Positions 39,450 to 48,029 of a DNA stretch of 56,388 bases are shown piece after piece. The position numbers and the translations under genes are program-made. Position 1 is the first letter of the stretch; every line of letters starts with the position of its first letter. The notes under the pieces are model-generated. The model did not search any database, had not been told where the DNA came from, and saw nothing but the letters and a program-made list of their open reading frames with translations. The DNA is from Polyangiaceae bacterium (GTDB lineage Bacteria; Myxococcota_A; Polyangia; Polyangiales; Polyangiaceae), in assembly GCA_020848455.1 (NCBI GenBank), contig JADLAB010000076.1, positions 1 through 56,388 on the forward strand. The letters are read 5' to 3'.

Positions 39450-42400
39450 CGATCCCGCCGGCGCGACGCCGCTCGAGCCCTTCGTGCTCGGGGCGGTCGA
39501 TCTCGCGGTCGGTGGGCTCATCGAGGCGGGTGCGGGCACCGGCAAGACGCACGCCATCACGAGCCTGTTCGTGCGCCTGCTCATCGAGCGCGAGCTCGCC
39601 GTCGACGACATCCTGGTCGTCACCTTCACCGAGGCCGCGACGGCGGAGCTGCGCAGCCGCCTGCGCCAGCGGCTCGCCGAGGCGCTCGGCTTCGCGCAGG
39701 CGGCGCTCGCCGCGCGCTCCGGCCCGGAGGCCGCCGCCGGGCCGTCCGCCGCGGGCGACGACGAGCTCGGCGCGTGGCTCGCGGCGCGCGGAGCCGCGCT
39801 CGCCGGGGACCGCCACCGCCTCGCGACCGCCCTCTACGCGATCGACCGCGCCAGCGTCTTCACCATCCACGGGTACTGTCAGAGGCTGCTCGCCGACAGC
39901 GCGCTCGTCGCGGGGGTGCCGCTCGCCTTCGAGCTCCTGGCCGACACGGTGCCACTCTCGGACGAGCTCGTCGCCGACTTCTTCGCGCACGAGCTCAGCG
40001 CCGCCGAGCCGTGGCGCGCGGAGCTGCTGCGCCGCGAGAAGCTCGGCCCGGCGCGCTGCCGAGACCTCGCGCTGCGCGTCCTCGCGGACCCGGAGCTGCC
40101 GGTCGTGCCGTCCGCCCGCGGCGAGCGGCCCGACTTCGGGGCTTGCGCCCGGGCGCTCGGCGCCGCGCGGGCCGCGTGGCGGCGGGCCGAGGTGGAGCCC
40201 CTGCTCCGCTCACCGCCGCTCCAGAAGCGCTCGGTGACGCACGCGCGCGAGGACTGCGACGAGCTCGACGCCTGGTATGCGGCCGGCACCGCCGATCCGG
40301 ACGGCGACGCGCCCGTCGAGTGGCTCGCGCCGCGCTACCTCGAGGACCGGCCCGACGCCTTCACACGCCTCCGCCCCTCGAGCCTCAAGGTCCTCAAGGG
40401 GCAGCGCCTGCCCGAGCACCCCTTTCTCGACGCCTGCGAGGCGCTCGGCGCGGCGCGCGCCGCGCTCGCGCGCGCGCTCGACGACGTGCTCGTCGACGTG
40501 GAGCAGCGGCTCGTGGCCCACGTCCGCGCGACCCTGCCGGCGCGGCTCGATCGCGAGCGCGTGCTCGGCTTCGACGATCTCTTGGTGCGGGCGCGCGCGG
40601 CGCTGCGCGCGGACGGGGCGCGGCGCCTGCACGGCGCCCTCGCGCGCCGCTACCCGGCGGCGCTCGTCGACGAGTTCCAGGACACGGACCCGATCCAGCT
40701 CGAGATCTTCTCCGAGATCTACGGTGCGGGCCGCGGCGCGCTCTTCTTCGTCGGGGATCCGAAGCAGGCGATCTACTCGTTTCGCGGCGCCGACGTGCAG
40801 AGCTACCTCGAGGCCCGCCGCCGGGCGCCGCGCCGTTACGGGCTCGCGGTCAACCGCCGCAGCGACGCCGCGCTCTTGCGGGCCTTCGGCGCGATCTTCG
40901 GCCGGCCCGCGCGCCCCTTCGTCGAGGCCGGCATCGCGCTCGGCGCCCTCGCGCCGCGGCCCGGCGCTCCCGAGGCGACCTTCGCGGCGACGGCTGCCGC
41001 GCCGCCCGGGGCGCCGCTCGAGATCCTCTTCCTGCGCCGCGCGCCGGGGGAGAAGTTCCTCGCGGGTGACACGGCGGCGCTCGCGGCGCTCGTGGCCGGC
41101 GAGCTCGCCGCACACTTCGCGGCCGGTGCGCGTCTCGGGTCGACCCCGCGCGGGTCGACCCCGCTCGGGCCGGAGCACTGCGCCGTGCTCACGCGCACGA
41201 ACGACGAGGCCTTCGCGGTGCAGGTCGCGCTCGCGGCCGTGGGGATCTCGGCCGCCGTGCTCGGCGACCGCAGCGTGCTCGCCAGCCCCGAGGCCACGGA
41301 CCTCGCGCGCATCCTGCGCGCCGCGCTCGAGCCCTCGCGCCTCGGCGCCGCGCTCACGAGCGAGCTGTTCGAGGTGACGGCCGCGGATCTCGCGGTGGGG
41401 CGCGCGAGCGCGGAGCTGGCCCGCCTCGGCGAGCGCTTCCGCGTCTGGGCCGCGAGCTGGACGAGCCGGGGCTTCGTGCGCCTCGCCCGCGCGCTCGTCG
41501 CCGAGGTGGAGCCGCGGCTGCTCGCGCGTCCCGACGGCGCCCGGCGGCTCACGGACCTCGTCCACCTGTGCGAGCTGTGCCACGCCGCGGAGTCGCGCCT
41601 GCACCTCGGCCCGGCGGCGCTCGTCGCCTGGCTCGAGCGCGAGATCCACGCGGCGCGCGGGCCGACGCGGCGCGAGGACGCGCAGCTGCGTCTCGACCGC
41701 GACGGCGCCGCCGTGCGCGTCACGACCGTGCACCGCAGCAAGGGCCTGGAGTACCCGGTCGTCTACCTGCCCTTCGGGGGGCTCACGCCAGGCGCGCACA
41801 AGCCGCGCGGCCCCGTGCTGTTCCACGACCCCGAGGACGGAGCGCGCTTGAAGCTCGCCCTCGACGTGGGGGGCGGCGCGGACCGCGCGCTCGTCGCGCG
41901 CGAGCGGCTCGCCGAGGGCGTGCGCCTGGCGTACGTCGCGCTCACCCGGGCGCAGCATCGCGTGTCGCTCGTGTGGGGTGCCTTCAAGGGTTTCGAGAAG
42001 ACGCCGCTCGCCCACCTCTGGCACGCGCCCGCCGCGGGTGAGGAGCCCGGCGCTGCGCTCGAGGCGCGGGTGCGCAGCCTCGACGACGACGCGCTCCTCG
42101 CCGCGCTCGGGGCGATCGCGGCGACGGCGCCTGGCGCCATCGAGGTGCGCGAGCTCGCGGCCGGGCCGCGGGCGGCGCCGCCCCCGGCCGCCGTCGCGCC
42201 GGAGCCGCCCGTGCTCGCGGCCCTGGCCGCCGTGCGCCGCGACCCCGGGGCGCGCACGGCGAGCTTCTCCGAGCTCGTGGCCTCGCCCGGGCGCGGCCCC
42301 GCGCTCGGCGAGCTCGGTGCGCTCGCCGATGGGCGCGACCGCGACGAGCTCGATGCCGCCCCGGCGCGCACCGTGCGCGGCGCGCCGGCCGCGGGCGGGA

Positions 42401-43257
42401 CCGCGGTACCGCTCGCCGCCTTCCCGCGCGGACCGCGCGCCGGCAGCTTCTTCCACGAGCTGCTCGAGCGCCTCGACTTCGGCGCCGAGCTCGACCGCGG
42501 ACCGAGCGCCGAGCTCGTCTCGGAGCTCCTGCTCGCGCACGGCCTCCTGCCGGTCGCGACCCACCGCGAGCCCGTGTGTCGCGCGCTCGCCGCCGTGCTC
42601 GGGACCGAGCTCCGGCCGGGCCTGCGCCTCTGCGACGTGCCGCGGGGCGCGCGCCGGAGCGAGGTCGAGTTCGTCGCACCGGTCGGACGGCGCCGCCCCC
42701 CGGCCGAGGGCGCGCAGGTCTGGCTGCTGCCCGAGGCGCGCGCGCCCGGCGTCGGGGCCGCGGCGCTCGCGCGCGCGCTCGCCGACCACCCGAGCGAGGC
42801 CGTGCCGCCGAGCTACCCGCGGGCGCTCGCCGGGCTCGGGTTCGCGGCGCTCCGCGGCCACCTCAAGGGCTACGTCGATCTGCTCTTCGAGCACGACGGC
42901 GCGGTGTACCTCGTCGACTACAAGTCGAACCACCTCGGCGACGACTTCGACGACTACGCGCCCGCCGAGCTCCGCGTCGCGATGGCCGAGGGCCACTACT
43001 ACCTGCAGTACCACCTCTACGCGCACGCGCTCGACCGCCACCTCGCCCTGCGTCACGGCGCCGCCTACGACTACGAGCGGCACTTCGGCGGGGTGCTCTA
43101 CCTCTTCCTGCGCGGCATGAGCCCCGAGCGCGGCGCCGCGACCGGCGTGTTCTGGGAGCGGCCGCCCCTGCCCCGCATGCGGGCGCTCGCCGACCTCATG
43201 TCGGCGGCCGAGCGCGGCGCGGCGCGCGGCCGCGGCCGGGGAGGCGGTCGCTCGTGA
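39433..43257 (+). CDS. recB: RecBCD subunit RecB (helicase-nuclease)
   Basis: A 1274-residue 3'-5' helicase and nuclease. UvrD/RecB helicase motifs are present: EAGAGTGKT (residues 31-39), VTFTEAATAELRSRLR, IHGYCQRLL, DEFQDTDPIQ, VGDPKQAIYSFRGAD, TVHRSKGLEYPVV and YVALTRAQHR. The C-terminal nuclease keeps His1008, Asp1149 (GYVDLLFE), Asp1162 and Lys1164 (LVDYKSN), matching the E. coli catalytic residues. The enzyme resects double-strand breaks and degrades foreign linear DNA. A small in-frame repeat (GSTPRGSTPLG) sits near the middle. It overlaps recC by 17 bp and recD by 4 bp. Confidence 0.96.
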   Translation: MTGRRDDPAGATPLEPFVLGAVDLAVGGLIEAGAGTGKTHAITSLFVRLLIERELAVDDILVVTFTEAATAELRSRLRQRLAEALGFAQAALAARSGPEAAAGPSAAGDDELGAWLAARGAALAGDRHRLATALYAIDRASVFTIHGYCQRLLADSALVAGVPLAFELLADTVPLSDELVADFFAHELSAAEPWRAELLRREKLGPARCRDLALRVLADPELPVVPSARGERPDFGACARALGAARAAWRRAEVEPLLRSPPLQKRSVTHAREDCDELDAWYAAGTADPDGDAPVEWLAPRYLEDRPDAFTRLRPSSLKVLKGQRLPEHPFLDACEALGAARAALARALDDVLVDVEQRLVAHVRATLPARLDRERVLGFDDLLVRARAALRADGARRLHGALARRYPAALVDEFQDTDPIQLEIFSEIYGAGRGALFFVGDPKQAIYSFRGADVQSYLEARRRAPRRYGLAVNRRSDAALLRAFGAIFGRPARPFVEAGIALGALAPRPGAPEATFAATAAAPPGAPLEILFLRRAPGEKFLAGDTAALAALVAGELAAHFAAGARLGSTPRGSTPLGPEHCAVLTRTNDEAFAVQVALAAVGISAAVLGDRSVLASPEATDLARILRAALEPSRLGAALTSELFEVTAADLAVGRASAELARLGERFRVWAASWTSRGFVRLARALVAEVEPRLLARPDGARRLTDLVHLCELCHAAESRLHLGPAALVAWLEREIHAARGPTRREDAQLRLDRDGAAVRVTTVHRSKGLEYPVVYLPFGGLTPGAHKPRGPVLFHDPEDGARLKLALDVGGGADRALVARERLAEGVRLAYVALTRAQHRVSLVWGAFKGFEKTPLAHLWHAPAAGEEPGAALEARVRSLDDDALLAALGAIAATAPGAIEVRELAAGPRAAPPPAAVAPEPPVLAALAAVRRDPGARTASFSELVASPGRGPALGELGALADGRDRDELDAAPARTVRGAPAAGGTAVPLAAFPRGPRAGSFFHELLERLDFGAELDRGPSAELVSELLLAHGLLPVATHREPVCRALAAVLGTELRPGLRLCDVPRGARRSEVEFVAPVGRRRPPAEGAQVWLLPEARAPGVGAAALARALADHPSEAVPPSYPRALAGLGFAALRGHLKGYVDLLFEHDGAVYLVDYKSNHLGDDFDDYAPAELRVAMAEGHYYLQYHLYAHALDRHLALRHGAAYDYERHFGGVLYLFLRGMSPERGAATGVFWERPPLPRMRALADLMSAAERGAARGRGRGGGRS

Positions 43258-45119
43258 GCACGGGTCGCGCCCCCGCCACGTGCGCCGAGCTCTGCGCCCG
43301 GCTCGAGGCCTCCGGGAGCTTCGAGCCGCTGGCGCTCGCGCTCGCGGTCACGCTCGGCCGCGTCGCCGGTTCGGTCGCGGTGGCTGCCGGCGCGGCGCTC
43401 GCGGCGCGCGCGGTCGCGCTCGGACACGTGTGCGTGGATCTCGCGACGCTGCCCGAGCTCGAGCCCGAGCTCGATGCGCTCGTCGGCGGCGGACCGGCGC
43501 TCGCCGCCGCGCTCGTGCGCGAGGGGGGCGCCGCGCCGGCCGCACGGCTCGACGCCTGGCCCGCGGCGGCGCTCGCGCTCGACGGCGCCGGCCGGCTCTA
43601 CCTCGCGCGCTACGCCCACTACCAGGGGGTGCTCGCGCGCGCGCTCGCGGGCCGGCTCGGGTGGCACGCCCCCGGGCCCGACCTCGCGCTCCTGCGCCGC
43701 GGTCTCGGGCGCCTCTTCGTCGGCGAGTCGCTCGCGGGCCAGCGCCTCGCGGCCGCGACGGCGCTCGTTGCGCGGCTCACGCTCGTCGCCGGCGGTCCGG
43801 GCACCGGCAAGACGACGACCGTGACGCGCGTGCTCGCGCTCGCCGTGGAGCAGGCGCTCGCGGCGGGCAGGCCGCCGCCCCGCGTGCTGCTCGTCGCGCC
43901 CACCGGCAAGGCGGCCCAGCGCCTGGGGGAGGCCGTCGCCCGGGGCCTCGCGGAGCTCGACTGCGCGCCCGAGGTCGCGGCGGCGCTCGCGCCCGAGGCG
44001 CGCACCATCCACCGCGCGCTCGGCCCGCGGAGCCGCACGCCGGGTCGCTTCGTCCACGACGCCGAGCACCCGCTCGCCTGCGATCTGCTCGTGTGCGACG
44101 AGGCGTCGATGGTCGATCTGGCGCTCCTCGCCAAGCTCCTCGCCGCCGTGCCCGCGACGGCGCGCGTGGTGCTGCTCGGCGACCCGGATCAGCTCGCCGC
44201 GGTCGACGCCGGGGCGGCCTTCGCCGATGCCTACGCGGCCCTCGCCGGTCCCGAAGCGGACGACGCGGCGGACGACGACGGCGCCACCGAGGCGCTGCTC
44301 GCGGCCTGCGCGGCCGGCGCGCCCTTCGCCGCGCCGCGCGCGGCCGTGCGCCTCCGGCGCGCCCAGCGCTACGCGGAGACGAGCGGCATCGCGGCGCTCG
44401 CCCGCGCCGTCCGCCGCGGCGACGCCCCCGAGGCGCTGCGCGTGCTCGCGGACGGCCCCGACGTGGCGCTGCGTGAGCTCGGCCCCCGCGCCCTCGGCCG
44501 GGCCCTCGACGAGCTCGCGACGCGCGACGTCGCGCCCTACCTCGCGGCGCGCGCGCCGGGACCGCGCCTCGCCGCGCTCGGGCGCTTTCGCCTGCTCTGC
44601 GCCCATCGCCGCGGCCCCGCCGGCGTCGCCGACGTCAACCTGCGCGTCGAGCGCGCGCTCGCACGCTCGGCCGGTCTCGCTCCGCGCGGCCGGCTGCACT
44701 ACGACGGCCGACCGCTGCTCGTCACGCGCAACGACTACCGCATCGAGCTCTACAACGGCGAGCTCGGCGTCGAGGCCGTGGGCCCGGACGGCGTGCTCGG
44801 CGCGTTCTTCCCGGCGTCGAGCCCCGAGGCCCCGCCGCGCGCGCTGCCGCTCGAGCGCCTGCCCCCCCACGAGACGGCGTTCGCGATGACGGTCCACCGC
44901 AGTCAGGGCTCGGAGTTCGAGCGGGTGGCCCTCGTGCTCCCGGAGCGTACGTCGCAGCTCGTCAGCCGCGAGCTCGTCTACACCGCGGTGACGCGCGCCC
45001 GTCGCTCGCTCGTCGTGCTCGGGAGCGCGGCGGCGCTCTGCGACGCGCTCGGCCGGCGCTCGGTGCGACAGTCGGGGCTCGGGGACGCGCTCGCCGACGC
45101 GCGCGCCGATGAGGGTTGA
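43254..45119 (+). CDS. recD: RecBCD subunit RecD (5'-3' helicase)
   Basis: A 621-residue superfamily 1B helicase. Walker A GGPGTGKTT includes Lys186. VCDEASMVDLALL is motif II, LLGDPDQLAAVDAG motif III, and TVHRSQGSEFERV with YTAVTRARRSLVV motifs V-VI. The start is GTG 43254, overlapping the recB stop (GTGA). Length is close to E. coli RecD (608), so this is RecD1 and not the longer RecD2. Its 3' end overlaps the next gene by 11 bp, binding that gene into the recCBD operon. Confidence 0.95.
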   Translation: MSTGRAPATCAELCARLEASGSFEPLALALAVTLGRVAGSVAVAAGAALAARAVALGHVCVDLATLPELEPELDALVGGGPALAAALVREGGAAPAARLDAWPAAALALDGAGRLYLARYAHYQGVLARALAGRLGWHAPGPDLALLRRGLGRLFVGESLAGQRLAAATALVARLTLVAGGPGTGKTTTVTRVLALAVEQALAAGRPPPRVLLVAPTGKAAQRLGEAVARGLAELDCAPEVAAALAPEARTIHRALGPRSRTPGRFVHDAEHPLACDLLVCDEASMVDLALLAKLLAAVPATARVVLLGDPDQLAAVDAGAAFADAYAALAGPEADDAADDDGATEALLAACAAGAPFAAPRAAVRLRRAQRYAETSGIAALARAVRRGDAPEALRVLADGPDVALRELGPRALGRALDELATRDVAPYLAARAPGPRLAALGRFRLLCAHRRGPAGVADVNLRVERALARSAGLAPRGRLHYDGRPLLVTRNDYRIELYNGELGVEAVGPDGVLGAFFPASSPEAPPRALPLERLPPHETAFAMTVHRSQGSEFERVALVLPERTSQLVSRELVYTAVTRARRSLVVLGSAAALCDALGRRSVRQSGLGDALADARADEG

Positions 45120-46209
45120 CAGCGCCCGACGTTGGGACGCGAGATCGGGTCATCTGGTGAGCCCGCGAGGCTCGGGAGACCGCCGCTTGCTCTACCGACT
45201 CGACCCGCAACGGCCCGCGCTCGGACCGCTCGAGCTCGCGCGCGACGAGGCCGACGACGGCGCCACCCGTGCCGCGCTCGCCGCGTCGTTCGAGACGCTC
45301 TTCAGGCCCGGCCGGCTCGGCCCGCCCGTCGTCGTGGCGCGGCGTCCGGCCCACCCCCTCGACGCCAGCAGCCTCCTCGTGGGCGTCGACGCCGAGGCGC
45401 GCCTGCTCCTGCTCGCCTGCACGAGCGCGTGGGCCGACCGCGGCCTGCTCGAGCAGCTGCTCGACGGGGCCGCGACCTACGGCGAGGACCCGTACCGGCG
45501 CCTGCTGCAGGACTGGAGCGAGGGGGGCGGGCACGCCGAGTCCTTCCTGCCGAGCCTGCGCGCCCTGTGCGACGATCCGGAGCTGCGGCCCGAGGACGTC
45601 GCCCGCGACCACGTGCTCGTCGTCGCCGGTCCCGGGCGCGACGGCAGCTTCCAGAAGATCGCCGATTTTCTCGAGCGTCGCGGCGTGCTCGTGTGCTTCG
45701 CCCCGGTGCGCAGCTACCGGGCGCCGGACGGCCAGCGTCTCGTCGAGGTGCCGACCGTCGATCTGTCGCGCGGCTACCCGACCGAGTACGGCGGCGAGGA
45801 CGAGCGCAGCTGGCTCGTCGTGCTCGACGAGGCCGGCGGGCACCGCCGCTTCCTCGAGCACCAGGTGGCCGCGGTGTGGGGCCACGCCGACGGGCCGGCG
45901 GTGCTCGACCAGGGCGTGCAGCCCGGCGACGTCGTGTACGCCTACGAGCTCGGCGTCGGCGTGGTGGCGCGCGGCATCGTGATGGACCACGAGATCCGCT
46001 GCGCCCCGCCCGGCGAGGGCGTCTTCCCCGCGTGCCAGGACGGCAACGAGTGGCAGCTGCGCGTGGAGTGGATCGTCGTGCCGGGCAAGCAGCCGCTGCG
46101 CCACTCGGAGGTGCGCCGCAACGCCGGGGCCGGGCTGCCCGTGCGGACGCCCTTCGGACGGCTGTGGCGTGCCGAGGTGGGCCGCGTGCTCGCGCGCCAC
46201 TGGGAGTGA
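45109..46209 (+). CDS. Nuclease-like fold (catalytic residues lost) with C-terminal EVE/PUA-like domain
   Basis: A 366-residue soluble protein translationally coupled to recD (11-bp overlap, ATG inside the recD end). Residues about 40-215 resemble PD-(D/E)xK nuclease-type proteins. LLVGVDAEARLLLLACT (89-105) aligns with the usual D...ExK strand, but ExK is replaced by Ala-Cys-Thr; HVLVVAGPGRD and DFLERRGVLVCFAPVRSYR (187-204) match the later strand-helix part seen in DUF91-like nucleases. Residues about 232-366 look like an EVE/PUA-like domain: SWLVVLDEAGG, QPGDVVYAYELGVGVVARGIV and WQLRVEW. EVE domains often read modified bases in DNA. The domain calls rest on pattern memory only, so they need profile searches. 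No signal or membrane span. Confidence 0.6.
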   Translation: MRVDSARRWDARSGHLVSPRGSGDRRLLYRLDPQRPALGPLELARDEADDGATRAALAASFETLFRPGRLGPPVVVARRPAHPLDASSLLVGVDAEARLLLLACTSAWADRGLLEQLLDGAATYGEDPYRRLLQDWSEGGGHAESFLPSLRALCDDPELRPEDVARDHVLVVAGPGRDGSFQKIADFLERRGVLVCFAPVRSYRAPDGQRLVEVPTVDLSRGYPTEYGGEDERSWLVVLDEAGGHRRFLEHQVAAVWGHADGPAVLDQGVQPGDVVYAYELGVGVVARGIVMDHEIRCAPPGEGVFPACQDGNEWQLRVEWIVVPGKQPLRHSEVRRNAGAGLPVRTPFGRLWRAEVGRVLARHWE

Positions 46210-46268
46210 GCGGCCGCCGAGCCGGCGCTGCGGTGCCGCGAGGCTTGCACGGCCGGCGCGGGACGGCG

Positions 46269-46274
46269 CATGCT
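46269..46274 (+). promoter_or_regulatory. Putative -10 (CATGCT), leaderless start
   Basis: CATGCT lies 6 nt before ATG 46281 of the Pro-rich lipoprotein. Confidence 0.3.
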
Positions 46275-46280
46275 CGGTCC

Positions 46281-46736
46281 ATGCGCGGCACGCTCGGCAT
46301 CGTCGCGGCCCTCGGCCTGTCCTTCGCCGGCACGGCCTGCGGCTCGAAGGAAGAGACCGACCCACCCCCGATCCAGTTCGGCAAGCAGGCGCCGGGCGGC
46401 CCCGCGCAGCGGACGGCCGCGCCACCGGCCCAGCCCCCGGCGGCCCAGCCCCCGCCCGCCCAGCCCCCGGCCGCGACGCCCGATCCGGGCACGCCCGCTC
46501 CCACGTCGCCCGGCGCGCCCCCGCCCGACGCCGGCGCCCCGGCGCCGAGCGACGCGGGCGTGCAGGATGCGGGCGGCGACGCAGCAGCACCGGACGCGGG
46601 CGGCGGCGCGCAGCAGGGTTGCCTCGCGCGCTGTCAGTCCGCGGCGCAGACCTGCGCCCTGCCGAAGCTCGGGCAGCTGCCCGACCCGGCGAAGTGCCAG
46701 GCCGCGTTCGAGAGCTGTCGCAAGGCGTGCTTCTGA
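46281..46736 (+). CDS. Proline/alanine-rich lipoprotein with C-terminal Cys motif
   Basis: A 151-residue lipoprotein. The lipobox is GTAC (Cys20). Residues about 40-115 are low complexity: PPAQPPAA-type repeats, then acidic Asp/Ala/Gly stretches. The C-terminal 40 residues carry four Cys (CLARC, CALP, CQAAF, CRKAC pattern), probably two disulphides. It starts 71 bp after the EVE-like gene. Codon use matches the neighbours. Function is unknown; a long linker holding a small disulphide domain away from the membrane is a reasonable reading. The heptad repeat array begins just after its stop. Confidence 0.75.
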   Translation: MRGTLGIVAALGLSFAGTACGSKEETDPPPIQFGKQAPGGPAQRTAAPPAQPPAAQPPPAQPPAATPDPGTPAPTSPGAPPPDAGAPAPSDAGVQDAGGDAAAPDAGGGAQQGCLARCQSAAQTCALPKLGQLPDPAKCQAAFESCRKACF

Positions 46737-46742
46737 GTGAGT

Positions 46743-47000
46743 AGTTATCAGTTGTCAGTTATCAGTTGTCAGTTGTCGGCCCGAGAGTCGGAGAGGCGGG
46801 CATCCGCTGGCCCACAGGGCCGCTAGAGGCTGACGGCCGATAGCTGACAACTGCTCAACGCGCAGCCCGAGGCGGGCCTCCGGGGCTGATAACTGATGAC
46901 TCCCGTGGCGGGTCTCCGGGGCTGACAACTGATAGCTGAGAACTGACAACTCCTCCGGCGGTCTTCGGGGCTGAGAACTGACGACCGATAACTGACAACT
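46743..47000. repeat. Heptanucleotide repeat array with 17-bp spacers
   Basis: A 258-bp convergent gap filled by a 7-bp repeat. On the left, five AGTTRTC units run head to tail (46743-46777). On the right the reverse complement GAYAACT (with variants GATAGCT, GAGAACT, GACGACC) occurs in clusters of three (46832-46852), two (46888-46901), four (46924-46951) and four (46973-47000). A spacer reading GGCGGGYCTCCGGGGCT or close to it precedes the last three clusters (46871-46887, 46907-46923, 46957-46972). Left and right arms are inverted, so a large hairpin is possible. AT content is far above the surroundings. Confidence 0.9.
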
Positions 47001-47003
47001 GCT

Positions 47004-47900
47004 CTACGCGACCTCGTGCCCGACGACCTCGTGGCGCGTCCAGGGCTCCGGCTCGGCGCCGCAGCTCGCGCGGCGCAGGCCCGCCCCGGGGCGCCGGGCG
47101 AGCGTGAGCCGGTGCTCCTGCCCCGCGAGCTCGAGGCGCACCTCGTGCCGGCCGTCGGCCTCCGCGCGGACCTCGAGCAGCCGGACCGCGTCGTGCTCGA
47201 GGACGCCGGTCTCGGCGCGGAGCCACGCCTCGGCGACCTGGGCCGCGGCCGGCTCGCCGACCCGGCCGCGATAGCGCTCGAGCGCGAACAGGCGCCCCGC
47301 CGCGCAGGCGCGCGCGAACGGCCCCGCCTCGCCGCTCGCGAGCCGGCCGTGGTGCCGCCCCGAGGGCAGCTCGAGCACCGTCGCGGCGTAGCGGTGCCCG
47401 CCCTGGTGCGTGCTCTCCCACACCGCCTCCGGGCCGAGCTCCGCCGCGAGCGCGTGGTAGAACGCGGCCCCGTGGCGCGCGCAGCACGCGTCGCGCCGGC
47501 CGTGCGTGCACACCAAGAAGAGCGGCCGCTCCCGGGCCTCGCCCGTGGCGCCGGCGAAGAGCCGGTCGAGGTCGAGCGCGTCGAGCGCGTCGAGCGAGCC
47601 GAGCTCGGCGCGGTAGACGCGGCCCGCGCGCCCGACCGTCGCGGCGAAGACGGCGAGCGGGGCGTCGGGGGCGTGGCGCGCGCCCGGCCCCGTGCGGCGC
47701 ACGAACTGCAGGCGCGTGCGCGGCAGGCGCGCGAGGCAGGCGTCGAGGGCAGCGCGCGCCGGCGCGGCGAGCGCGAAGCCCGCGACGTCGCGCTCCCAGT
47801 GGCCCCGGTACTCGACGCAGAGCAGGCGGTCGGCGTCGGCGATGGCGCTGCCCGCGATGGGCTCGCCGCACCCGAGCGACTCCGCGCTGCAGCTGTCCAC
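47004..47900 (-). CDS. Sucrase/ferredoxin-like protein (thioredoxin-like [2Fe-2S])
   Basis: A 298-residue protein of the sucrase/ferredoxin-like family. The N-terminus has C-S-x-E-x-L-G followed by EPIAGSA, and the central motif is VCTHGRRDACCARHG, which carries the Cys residues expected to bind a [2Fe-2S] cluster in a thioredoxin-like fold. THQGGHRYAATVLELPSG completes the signature. Function in bacteria is poorly defined. The start is GTG 47900, which places the conserved Cys-Ser at residues 3-4; GGAGG lies 14 nt upstream, slightly far. TACGCT lies 26 nt upstream as a possible -10. Its stop abuts the heptad repeat array. Confidence 0.82.
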   Translation of the reverse strand: MDSCSAESLGCGEPIAGSAIADADRLLCVEYRGHWERDVAGFALAAPARAALDACLARLPRTRLQFVRRTGPGARHAPDAPLAVFAATVGRAGRVYRAELGSLDALDALDLDRLFAGATGEARERPLFLVCTHGRRDACCARHGAAFYHALAAELGPEAVWESTHQGGHRYAATVLELPSGRHHGRLASGEAGPFARACAAGRLFALERYRGRVGEPAAAQVAEAWLRAETGVLEHDAVRLLEVRAEADGRHEVRLELAGQEHRLTLARRPGAGLRRASCGAEPEPWTRHEVVGHEVA

Positions 47901-47942
47901 CGGCTCGATGGCGCGCCTCCGCCCCGAGCGTAGCTCGGCGCA

Positions 47943-47963
47943 GGGGCGCGGGCGCCCCTTTTT
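47943..47963 (+). terminator. Rho-independent terminator-like hairpin with T5
   Basis: GGGGCG (47943-47948), loop CGGG, CGCCCC (47953-47958) and then TTTTT (47959-47963). It points rightward, but lies upstream of the kinase gene and its -10, in a divergent gap. It would stop read-through transcripts coming from the left across the sucrase/ferredoxin-like gene. Confidence 0.6.
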
Positions 47964-47983
47964 CCGGGCGTGCGATCGTGGGA

Positions 47984-47989
47984 TATGCT
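47984..47989 (+). promoter_or_regulatory. Putative -10 (TATGCT) of the kinase operon
   Basis: TATGCT lies 40 nt before ATG 48030 and 20 nt after the terminator-like hairpin. No clear -35. Confidence 0.35.
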
Positions 47990-48029
47990 CCCCCGCCCGG
48001 CCGAGGAGTGCGGTCGGGGTGACGGACGC

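Noticed and set aside
36054-39629. 1191-codon minus-strand ORF opposite recC
   Set aside because: A high-GC shadow: very rich in Arg, Glu, Gly and Ala with no domain, while recC on the plus strand has clear family motifs.
41149-41165. Direct repeat CGGGTCGACCCCG inside recB as a regulatory site
   Set aside because: It is in frame within coding sequence (GSTPRGSTPLG) and is more simply a small codon-level duplication.
40210-43083. 957-codon minus-strand ORF opposite recB
   Set aside because: Same composition artefact; all RecB motifs lie on the plus strand.
46743-47000. CRISPR array
   Set aside because: Repeat units are 7 bp and spacers are conserved, not unique; no cas genes.
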